Origin: an uncultured Bacteroidales bacterium
GTDB taxonomy: Bacteria > Bacteroidota > Bacteroidia > Bacteroidales > Paludibacteraceae
Reading direction: 5' to 3'
Length of the DNA stretch: 26,411 nt
NCBI GenBank assembly: GCA_937901225.1
Contig: CALCGX010000061.1
Span: forward strand, 1 to 26,411
A model generated the notes under the pieces. That model did no database searches and was not told the origin of the DNA. It saw only the letters and a program-made list of their open reading frames with translations. Position numbers and translations under genes: made by a program. Below, one piece after another: positions 20,593 to 26,411 of the stretch. Every line of letters starts with the position of its first letter. Within the stretch, counting starts at the first letter, position 1.

Positions 20593-20659
20593 CAAGGTAT
20601 TTTGGAAAATACGGGCATTTTGAAAAATAAATAACATAAACAACTTTATACATTAACCC

Positions 20660-20707
20660 GACTAAGGATCGAGGAACAGGAATAAGTACTCACCCCAATC
20701 CGAAGTC
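20660..20707 (+). promoter_or_regulatory. Possible structured element in the mce leader
   Basis: GACT-AA-GGAT (20660-20669) can pair with ATCC-GA-AGTC (20698-20707), giving two 4-bp helices around a symmetric AA/GA internal loop that could form sheared G-A pairs, closed over 28 nt of purine-rich sequence. It ends 19 nt before the mce ATG. It resembles no riboswitch I can name. Confidence 0.4.
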
Positions 20708-20726
20708 ACAAAACAATCTAAAAACA

Positions 20727-21140
20727 ATGAAACCAACTCACATTGAGCATCTTGGAATCGCTGTAACAAGTTTGGAAGAGGCTATGCCTTTCTTCGAGTT
20801 CTTAACTGGTGGTAAGTGCTACTCTATCGAAGAGGTAGCTGACCAAAAAGTAAAAACCGCTTTCTTCAAAGTAGGTGAAGTAAAGATTGAGCTTCTTGAG
20901 GCAACTAGCCCAGAGTCTTCTATCGCTAAGTTCATCGAGAAGAACGGTGGCAAGGGTGGTATCCACCACGTAGCATTCAACGTAGATAGCGTAGAGGAGG
21001 CATTGGCAGAGGCTGAGGCAGCTGGCATCCAACTCATCGACAAAGCTCCACGCAAAGGCGCAGAGAACCTCATGATCGCATTCTTGCACCCAAAATCAAC
21101 CAAGGGTATCTTGACAGAGCTCTGCGAGCAACCTAAATAA
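20727..21140 (+). CDS. mce: Methylmalonyl-CoA epimerase
   Basis: A 137-residue VOC-fold enzyme that interconverts (2R)- and (2S)-methylmalonyl-CoA. The family start THIEHLGIAVTSLEEAMPFF carries metal ligand H8; GGIHHVAFNVDSVEEAL carries the second His (80/81); GILTELCE carries the Glu ligand (E131). It supplies the S isomer that MmdA decarboxylates, linking B12-dependent methylmalonyl-CoA mutase (not in the window) to propionate formation. It is the first gene of the operon, 27 nt before mmdA. Codon choice is strongly biased, as expected for a highly expressed catabolic enzyme. Confidence 0.95.
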   Translation: MKPTHIEHLGIAVTSLEEAMPFFEFLTGGKCYSIEEVADQKVKTAFFKVGEVKIELLEATSPESSIAKFIEKNGGKGGIHHVAFNVDSVEEALAEAEAAGIQLIDKAPRKGAENLMIAFLHPKSTKGILTELCEQPK

Positions 21141-21167
21141 TTTGGACTAATAAAATCTTTATAAGAA

Positions 21168-22724
21168 ATGGATACAACAAAATTGCAAAAACTGATTGAC
21201 AACCGCGCGAAGGTAGCAGCCGGTGGCGGTGAAGCAGCAGTAGAAAAACATCACGCAAAGGGCAGCTATACTGCTCGCGAGCGTATCAACATGCTCCTCG
21301 ATGAGGGTTCATTCGAGGAAGTAAACATGTTCCTCACACACCGTTGCCACGACTTCGGTATGGAGAAAAAAGTATTCTTGGGTGACGGTGTAGCAGTAGG
21401 TAGTGGTACTATCGACGGCCGCCTCGTATTCGTATTCGCTCAAGATGCTACCGTTATTGGTGGTTCATTGAGTGAGACTATGGCGCTCAAGATCTGCAAC
21501 GTAATGGATCAAGCCGTTAAACTCGGTGCTCCTATCATCGGTTTGAACGACTCAGGTGGTGCTCGTATTCAAGAAGGTGCATGCGCATTGGCAGGTTACG
21601 CTGAGATCTTCGAGCGTAACATCCTCGCTTCTGGTGTAGTGCCACAAATCTCTGTGATCTTTGGCCCTTGCGCCGGTGGTGCGGTTTATAGCCCAGCTTT
21701 GACCGACTTCATCATGATGACCGAGAACAACTCATACATGTTCATCACTGGTCCAAAGGTAGTGAAGAGCGTGACAGGTGAGGATGTAACCGTAGAGCAA
21801 TTGGGTGGTGCTAAGGTACACGCAACCAAGTCTGGTGTTACTCACTTCGTAGCAGCTACTGAGGAAGAGGCATTGGCAGAGGTTCGTCGTCTCGTTAGCT
21901 TCATCCCACAAAACAACATGGAGGAGGCTCCACTCATGAACTGCACCGATGATCCAATGCGTGTAGAGGAGAGCTTGAACGAGATCGTTCCAGATGATCC
22001 TAACAAACCATACAACATGAAGGACATCATCTACACCATCGTAGATAACGGTGACTTCATGGAGGTTCAAAAAGACTACGCTAAGAACATCATCTGCGGT
22101 TTCGCACGTTTCAACGGCCGTTCTACCGGTATCATCGCTAACCAACCTAACTGGTTGGCAGGTGTATTGGACTGCGACGCTAGTCGTAAGGCAGCTCGTT
22201 TCGTACGTTTCTGCGACGCGTTCAACATCCAAATCCTTACCCTCGTTGACGTTCCTGGCTTCCTCTGCGGTACAGGTCAAGAGTACGCTGGTATCATCGA
22301 TCACGGAGCAAAATTGATGTTTGCTTTCGGCGAGGCAACTGTGCCTAAGGTGACTGTGACTATCCGTAAGTCTTACGGTGGTAGCCACATTGTGATGAGC
22401 TGTAAGCAACTCCGCGGCGATGTATGCTACGCATGGCCAAACGCTGAGATCGCTGTGATGGGTGCTAGTGGCGCAGTAGGTGTGCTCCAAGCAAAAGCTA
22501 TCAAGGCTATCGAGGATCCAGAAGAAAGAAAGAAATTTATTGCTGAGAAGGAGGCTGAGTACAAAGACTTGTTCGCTAGCCCATATCAAGCAGCTAACCG
22601 CGGTTATATCGATGATATCATCGAGCCACGCAACACTCGTAAGCGTATCGTTCGCGCATTCGAGAACTTGCAAACCAAGCGCTTGACCAACCCTCTCAAG
22701 AAACACTCTAATATCCCATTGTAA
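21168..22724 (+). CDS. mmdA: Methylmalonyl-CoA decarboxylase alpha subunit (carboxyltransferase)
   Basis: A 518-residue crotonase-fold carboxyltransferase, the usual length for MmdA/propionyl-CoA carboxylase beta chains. Oxyanion-hole glycines are seen in GLNDSGGARIQEG (N-half) and in the C-half stretch RKSYGGSHIVMSCKQLRGD with a following GASGAVGVL. The enzyme transfers CO2 from (S)-methylmalonyl-CoA to the biotin carrier, releasing propionyl-CoA. The adjoining oadG, biotin carrier and oadB genes show that it works in the Na+-pumping decarboxylase rather than as an ATP-driven carboxylase, since no biotin carboxylase gene is present. Codon use is very biased; a long reading frame on the opposite strand is a by-product of that. 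Confidence 0.95.
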   Translation: MDTTKLQKLIDNRAKVAAGGGEAAVEKHHAKGSYTARERINMLLDEGSFEEVNMFLTHRCHDFGMEKKVFLGDGVAVGSGTIDGRLVFVFAQDATVIGGSLSETMALKICNVMDQAVKLGAPIIGLNDSGGARIQEGACALAGYAEIFERNILASGVVPQISVIFGPCAGGAVYSPALTDFIMMTENNSYMFITGPKVVKSVTGEDVTVEQLGGAKVHATKSGVTHFVAATEEEALAEVRRLVSFIPQNNMEEAPLMNCTDDPMRVEESLNEIVPDDPNKPYNMKDIIYTIVDNGDFMEVQKDYAKNIICGFARFNGRSTGIIANQPNWLAGVLDCDASRKAARFVRFCDAFNIQILTLVDVPGFLCGTGQEYAGIIDHGAKLMFAFGEATVPKVTVTIRKSYGGSHIVMSCKQLRGDVCYAWPNAEIAVMGASGAVGVLQAKAIKAIEDPEERKKFIAEKEAEYKDLFASPYQAANRGYIDDIIEPRNTRKRIVRAFENLQTKRLTNPLKKHSNIPL

Positions 22725-22726
22725 TT

Positions 22727-23104
22727 ATGATGTTACTTCAAGTTGCAGCCGAAACTGCCGGCATTACAGCTCAGACTTGGTTTATCACCGGTCTTGGCTT
22801 CGGTATGGTGGTGGTGCTGTTGGCAGCTTTCGTATATGTGATGAAGCTTTTGGGCTGGATCATGCAACCACGCGTGAAAGCCAAGAAAGTGGAGAACAAA
22901 GCCGCAGAGCAAACAGTAACCCACACCCACAGCAAGCTCGACGATTCTATCACACTCACTGCTGATAGTACCGCAGCTATTGCCCTCGCTTTGCACCTTT
23001 ATTATAATGGTGTACACGATGAGGAAGATACCAAAATTACTATTCAACCACACCGTACACAATGGAACAACAAGATGTACGGCATGAACAATTTACATCG
23101 TTAA
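22727..23104 (+). CDS. OadG-family small subunit of the Na+-pumping decarboxylase
   Basis: A 125-residue protein with a short periplasmic start, one membrane segment (about 20-45, GLGFGMVVVLLAAFVYVMKLLGW) and a cytoplasmic tail. The tail contains a His-rich linker (THTHSK) and an 'AIALALHLYYNGVHDEE' stretch ending WNNKMYGM, typical of Bacteroidota OadG-like proteins. It is expected to hold MmdA and OadB together and may bind zinc through the histidines, as in the oxaloacetate decarboxylase gamma subunit. Only 2 nt separate it from the mmdA stop codon. Confidence 0.85.
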   Translation: MMLLQVAAETAGITAQTWFITGLGFGMVVVLLAAFVYVMKLLGWIMQPRVKAKKVENKAAEQTVTHTHSKLDDSITLTADSTAAIALALHLYYNGVHDEEDTKITIQPHRTQWNNKMYGMNNLHR

Positions 23105-23108
23105 AACA

Positions 23109-23864
23109 ATGAAAAAAGGATTTAATTTTACTATCGGTGGTCAAAAATACGAGACAACCGTTAAAGAAATAGAACCAAACGTAGCAGAAGTAGTAGTGAA
23201 TGGTACTTCTTTCATCGTTGAGTTCCAAAAGAATGAGTCTAAGAAAGTGAAAGCTGCTCGCGTAGCTGCTCCTACCGCTGCTCCTACTGCAGCTCCTGTA
23301 GCTGCTAAGCCAGCTGGTGCTGCTACTGTTAAGAGCCCACTGCCAGGTAGCATCGTTAAGGTAATGGTGAAACCAGGCGACAGCGTGAAGAAGGGTGACA
23401 CCCTCCTCACTATGGAGTCTATGAAGATGGAGAACGTAGTAGCTAGCGAGTACACAGGTACTGTTAAGAACGTCCTCGTACAAGCTGGTCAAAACGTTAT
23501 GCAAGATGACAAGCTCGTTGAGATTGAGACCGTAGCTGAGGCTGCTGCTCCTGCAGCTCCAAAGCCAGTGGCTGCTCCTCAACCAAAACCAGCTGCCGCT
23601 CCTGCACCAGCACCAGCTCCTGCTCCTGCTCCTGCTGCTGCCCCTGTAGGTGGCAACAAGATCAATAGCCCATTGCCAGGTTCAGTGATCTCTGTAGCAG
23701 TAAAAGAGGGTCAAGCTGTGAAGAAAGGCGACACCTTGCTCGTGCTTGAGTCAATGAAGATGGAGAACCCTATCTTGGCTGACTGCGACGGTACTGTTAG
23801 CAAGATTGCTGTAGCTCCAGGTCAAAGCGTAATGCAAGACGACTTACTCGTAGTTATCGCATAA
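23109..23864 (+). CDS. Biotin carrier protein with two tandem biotinyl domains
   Basis: A 251-residue carrier. Residues 1-45 are an N-terminal fold common to decarboxylase carriers. Residues 75-141 form one biotinyl domain and 186-251 a second. Both have the ESMKMEN motif, with biotin-accepting Lys106 and Lys217, and both have the flanking PLPGS and GQ.VMQDD..V signatures. The domains are joined by an Ala/Pro linker (about 145-182, alternating AP). Carriers of this operon type normally have one biotinyl domain and about 140 residues, so this looks like an internal duplication. It passes CO2 from MmdA to OadB. It lies 4 nt after oadG and 51 nt before oadB. Confidence 0.93.
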   Translation: MKKGFNFTIGGQKYETTVKEIEPNVAEVVVNGTSFIVEFQKNESKKVKAARVAAPTAAPTAAPVAAKPAGAATVKSPLPGSIVKVMVKPGDSVKKGDTLLTMESMKMENVVASEYTGTVKNVLVQAGQNVMQDDKLVEIETVAEAAAPAAPKPVAAPQPKPAAAPAPAPAPAPAPAAAPVGGNKINSPLPGSVISVAVKEGQAVKKGDTLLVLESMKMENPILADCDGTVSKIAVAPGQSVMQDDLLVVIA

Positions 23865-23867
23865 TTT

Positions 23868-23907
23868 TACCTTTAAAACTTTTAAAACCCTTAAAACTTT
23901 TAAAACT
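23868..23907. repeat. Word tract built from CTTTTAAAAC
   Basis: The spacer between the biotin carrier and oadB is four CTT(T)TAAAAC words about 10 nt apart. Each word is nearly self-complementary. Confidence 0.6.
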
Positions 23908-23915
23908 CAAGAATT

Positions 23916-25094
23916 ATGTGGAATGACTTTTTAGCTTTCTTCCAAAGCATGGGATTTTTGAATATGGAGTGGCAACAAGGTGCTATGCTCCTGATTTCAT
24001 TCTTCCTTTTGTATTTGGCAATTAAGAAGCAATACGAGCCATTGTTGCTCCTTCCTATCGCATTTGGTATGTTGCTCACTAACTTGCCAAACGCTAATAT
24101 GTACCACCCAGAGTTGTGGGCAAACTTCCTCGATGCAACCCATGAGGGCTATCATAGCTACGGTTACATCATGAAGAATGCGGGTCTCTTGGACGTACTC
24201 TATATCGGTGTGAAAGCGGGTGTTTATCCTTGCTTGATCTTTATCGGTGTAGGTGCGATGACTGACTTTGGTCCGCTGATTGCTAACCCTAAGTCTTTGC
24301 TCTTGGGCGCTGCGGCTCAGTTGGGTATCTTTATTACTTTCCTCTGCGCAAGTGCATTCTTTACTCCAGCAGAGGCTGGATCAATCGGTATCATCGGTGG
24401 TGCGGATGGTCCTACTTCTATCTTCTTGACATCGAAGTTGGCTCCTCACTTGCTCGGCCCTATCGCTATCGCGGCTTATTCGTATATGGCTTTAGTACCA
24501 GTAATCCAACCACCTATCATGCGTGCGTTGACTACTCCTGCTGAACGTAAAATTAAGATGAAACAACTCCGCTCTGTGAGCAAGGTAGAGAAGATTGTCT
24601 TCCCTATCATCATTACTGCTGTTGTAGCGCTCGTATTGCCTGATGCTGCTCCATTGATTGGTTGCTTGATGTTGGGTAACTTGATGAAGGAGTCTGGTGT
24701 AGTTGATCGTTTGAGCAAAGTAGCTCAAAACGAGCTCATGAACATCGTGGTGATTTTCCTCGGTTTGTCAGTAGGTGCTACTGCTACAGGTGCTACCTTC
24801 CTCAATGTGAAGACTATCTTGATTCTCTGCATGGGTATCGTAGCCTTCGGTATGGGTAGTGCAGGTGGTGTGCTCCTCGCTAAGTTCATGAACCTCTTCT
24901 CTAAAGAGAAAATCAATCCGCTGATTGGTTCTGCCGGTGTATCTGCTGTGCCTATGGCTGCTCGTGTGAGCCAAATGGAAGGTCAAAAAGCTGATCCTAG
25001 CAACTTCCTCCTCATGCACGCTATGGGTCCTAACGTAGCTGGTGTGATTGGTTCAGCTGTAGCTGCAGGTATATTATTAAGTTTCCTTGGATAG
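23916..25094 (+). CDS. oadB: Na+-transporting methylmalonyl-CoA/oxaloacetate decarboxylase beta subunit
   Basis: A 392-residue integral membrane protein with about 10 hydrophobic segments. The diagnostic IGGADGPTSIF motif (160-170) contains the Asp (164) that corresponds to the essential Na+/proton-coupling residue of oxaloacetate decarboxylase beta chains, and the C-half has VGATATGATFL and a matching second set of helices. It decarboxylates carboxybiotin and uses the energy to export Na+, the energy-conserving step of propionate fermentation. The stop codon is 2 nt before the next ATG. I cannot tell MmdB from OadB by sequence alone; the operon favours the methylmalonyl-CoA enzyme. Confidence 0.95.
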   Translation: MWNDFLAFFQSMGFLNMEWQQGAMLLISFFLLYLAIKKQYEPLLLLPIAFGMLLTNLPNANMYHPELWANFLDATHEGYHSYGYIMKNAGLLDVLYIGVKAGVYPCLIFIGVGAMTDFGPLIANPKSLLLGAAAQLGIFITFLCASAFFTPAEAGSIGIIGGADGPTSIFLTSKLAPHLLGPIAIAAYSYMALVPVIQPPIMRALTTPAERKIKMKQLRSVSKVEKIVFPIIITAVVALVLPDAAPLIGCLMLGNLMKESGVVDRLSKVAQNELMNIVVIFLGLSVGATATGATFLNVKTILILCMGIVAFGMGSAGGVLLAKFMNLFSKEKINPLIGSAGVSAVPMAARVSQMEGQKADPSNFLLMHAMGPNVAGVIGSAVAAGILLSFLG

Positions 25095-25096
25095 AC

Positions 25097-25615
25097 ATGA
25101 ACGAAAAGATAGATAAAGTACATAAGTTTTTGGAAGAGCATGGTATTGAGTATAAGACGCATTACCATCCGCCTCTTCCTACTATAGAGTTAGCTCTGGA
25201 ATACTGGAAAGAGATTGATTCCACTCATTGTAAGAATCTGTTTTTCCGTAATCATAAGGGCAACAGGCATTATCTGGTTATATTTGAATGCCATAAGGAG
25301 CTTGATATACATTCTCTGGAGAAGAGCCTGCATCAGGGTAAACTTTCATTTGCGTCTGCAGAGAGAATGGAAAGATGTCTTGGTCTTCAGCCTGGTTCGG
25401 TGTCATTGTTTGGCTTGATCCAGGACATGAATCTGGTGGAGCGTGGAGAGGATGGAAGCCTCGTTTTAGTGAAGGAAGGGGTGATGCAGAAGGAGTTGTT
25501 TGAGAAATACACGGATTGCTTGCGAGAGCATCAGATCATCACAGATTGCCTGATCTTCCAGAACAGCTTTAAGCTGGGTGCCAGGATGATGTTGGAAGTC
25601 ATGGAGGATAACTAA
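25097..25615 (+). CDS. ProX/YbaK-type prolyl-tRNA editing protein
   Basis: A 172-residue aminoacyl-tRNA deacylase of the YbaK/ProX superfamily, which removes wrongly attached alanine or a similar amino acid from tRNA-Pro. Visible: HPPLPTIELALEYW, THCKNLFFRNHKGNRHYLV (with the catalytic-region Lys), QGKLSFASAERM and LGLQPGSVSLFGLI. The C-terminal 50 residues diverge from the usual ending. The gene starts 2 nt after oadB with no Shine-Dalgarno sequence, as if in the operon. Codon choice differs from everything to the left: all of the Gln codons are CAG, CTG is common, and AGA/AGG are used, whereas the operon uses CAA and CGT/CGC. It could be a native gene of different expression level, a transferred gene, or the first gene past a join. 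Confidence 0.88.
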   Translation: MNEKIDKVHKFLEEHGIEYKTHYHPPLPTIELALEYWKEIDSTHCKNLFFRNHKGNRHYLVIFECHKELDIHSLEKSLHQGKLSFASAERMERCLGLQPGSVSLFGLIQDMNLVERGEDGSLVLVKEGVMQKELFEKYTDCLREHQIITDCLIFQNSFKLGARMMLEVMEDN

Positions 25616-25624
25616 CATAGTTTG

Positions 25625-25655
25625 CGGAGGGGAATTATACTTCCCCTCCGTTTTT
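25625..25655 (+). terminator. Intrinsic terminator after proX
   Basis: 10-bp perfect stem CGGAGGGGAA / TTCCCCTCCG, 6-nt loop, five Ts, 10 nt past the stop codon. Confidence 0.92.
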
Positions 25656-25699
25656 GTGTCAATTTTACTTTACACACTTCACATAGATTTCTAAAAAGT

Positions 25700-25780
25700 T
25701 TGACACGAAGTGGCTTTTGGATTTTACATTCGTTTTTTACAATAAATACGTCTCCTAAGACAAAATAATCCCAATGGAGG
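25700..25780 (+). promoter_or_regulatory. Firmicute-style promoter (tentative) and strong ribosome binding site
   Basis: TTGACA (25700-25705) is a perfect sigma-70/sigma-A -35 box; a -10 candidate TACATT (25725-25730) is at 19 nt, longer than ideal. GGAGG (25776-25780) lies 9 nt before the ATG at 25790. No TTG-20-TAnnTTTG arrangement is seen here, unlike the Bacteroidota-type promoters in the rest of the window. The ribosome site is the stronger call. Confidence 0.5.
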
Positions 25781-25789
25781 AATTAAAAA

Positions 25790-26411
25790 ATGAAAAAAAC
25801 GATTGCAGGCTTATTGGCGCTGTGCATGATGCTCGGTGTATTTACCGGCTGCAGCACAAATAAGCAGAACGAAACTGTAAACAACGAGCCCACTGTGAAC
25901 GGCACAGCAATTAATGCTACCACTACCGTTGATGAAGAAAGTAATGAAATTTCTGTTCCTAAGTACGTCTTCCTGTTCATTGGCGACGGTATGAGCTATC
26001 CTCAGATTCAGTCCACTTCCGACTTCCTGGGTGCTCTGAATGATGAAGATTATTTCATGGCTCAGCCCAGCCTGGACGACAACCAGGGTGCAACTCTGGA
26101 CGGTCCTGAGTACCTGAACTTCATGAATTTTGAAGCCGCAGGTTCTGCCGTGACCTATGACTCCAACTCCTTTGCTCCGGACTCTGCATCCACCGCAACT
26201 TCCATTTCCACTGGTCGTAAGACTTACTCCGGCACCATCAATGTGGATGTCACCGGTACTGAGACTTTTGAGACCATTACCGAGAAGGTTCACGAGCAGC
26301 TGGGTATGAAGGTTGGCATCATTTCTTCCGTCAACCTGAACCATGCTACTCCTGCTGCTTTCTATGCGCATCAGGCAAGCCGTAACAACTACTATGAAAT
26401 TGGCGAAGAGC
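25790..26411 (+). CDS. Alkaline phosphatase lipoprotein (3' end beyond the window)
   Basis: The first 207 residues of an exported alkaline phosphatase. A type II signal peptide has lipobox FTGC (Cys21). The catalytic core has metal ligand Asp66 in FIGDGMSYPQ, the nucleophile Ser132 in PDSASTATS, and HATPAAFYAHQASRNNY, where R198 matches the phosphate-binding Arg166 of E. coli PhoA and His186 is the form found at PhoA position 153 in many non-enteric enzymes. It hydrolyses phosphomonoesters outside the cell. The sequence style is that of Clostridia: a Gram-positive-like lipoprotein start (MKKTIAGLLALCMML), CAG-only Gln codons, C-rich Leu/Gly codons and a GGAGG site. It is the least Bacteroidales-like gene in the window. 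Confidence 0.93.
   Translation, partial: MKKTIAGLLALCMMLGVFTGCSTNKQNETVNNEPTVNGTAINATTTVDEESNEISVPKYVFLFIGDGMSYPQIQSTSDFLGALNDEDYFMAQPSLDDNQGATLDGPEYLNFMNFEAAGSAVTYDSNSFAPDSASTATSISTGRKTYSGTINVDVTGTETFETITEKVHEQLGMKVGIISSVNLNHATPAAFYAHQASRNNYYEIGEE

Noticed and set aside
20593..20726. Cobalamin riboswitch before the methylmalonyl-CoA operon
   Set aside because: The leader is too short and lacks the conserved B12-box bases.
21732..22706. A 324-codon open frame on the minus strand inside mmdA
   Set aside because: It lies fully opposite a highly biased, conserved gene, has Cys/Thr/Ser-rich nonsense composition and no start signals; it is a by-product of codon bias.

Overview
The window reads as chromosomal DNA of a gut-type Bacteroidales bacterium, at least up to about position 25,094. 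The evidence is as follows. Seven promoters fit the Bacteroidota primary sigma consensus (TTG, exactly 20 nt, then TAnnTTTG). The genes lack Shine-Dalgarno sequences. The set of genes is typical of the order: a DnaX with a long Ala/Pro linker, a MurF-Alr fusion, a FISUMP-type secreted protein, a Bacteroidota-type OadG and an Na+-pumping methylmalonyl-CoA decarboxylase operon. From about 25,097 codon choice changes, and at 25,790 a Clostridia-like alkaline phosphatase lipoprotein begins behind a strong GGAGG ribosome binding site. The right end is therefore either transferred DNA or an assembly join.

Layout. 1-1,870 (minus strand): a secreted-protein cassette made of an upstream repeat, a promoter, a structured leader, two exported-protein genes and a hairpin terminator. 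1,919-2,293: an FtsB/DivIC-like division protein. 2,491-8,891: a run of dnaX, a metallophosphoesterase/beta-propeller protein, ygiQ and an M23 peptidase. 8,904-10,847 (minus): a membrane-anchored family 2 glycosyltransferase and an unknown protein. 11,018-12,954: a Crp/Fnr regulator overlapping a PagL-like outer membrane protein. 12,948-16,565 (minus): an overlapping pheS, murF-alr and ABC ATPase operon. 16,600-19,401: a second secreted-protein cassette with the same upstream repeat, promoter, leader and terminator as the first but different genes. 19,627-20,412: a YtxH/holin-III envelope pair. 20,562-25,094: mce-mmdA-oadG-biotin carrier-oadB, the last steps of succinate-to-propionate fermentation coupled to Na+ export. 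25,097-25,615: a ProX-type editing protein. 25,790-end: a truncated alkaline phosphatase.

The strongest candidate for something undescribed is the pair of cassettes. Their roughly 280-nt leaders (minus strand 1,485-1,760; plus strand 17,200-17,502) can be folded into the same multi-stem RNA. One stem carries a compensatory C-G to T-A change, another carries a wobble change, and one arm keeps a hairpin while its sequence is completely replaced. Both cassettes end in homologous 12-bp terminators. In the first cassette, the last ~200 bp of the FISUMP gene are abruptly GC-rich, full of NNC codons, and encode a Tyr/Asp/Gly/Arg/Ser-rich C-terminus, as in variable regions of diversity-generating retroelement targets; no reverse transcriptase or template repeat lies in the window.

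Other points: the MurF half of the MurF-Alr fusion lacks its C-terminal ligase domain; the biotin carrier has two complete biotinyl domains; and short-period word tracts common between genes also appear in frame inside DnaX, MurF-Alr and the ABC ATPase.
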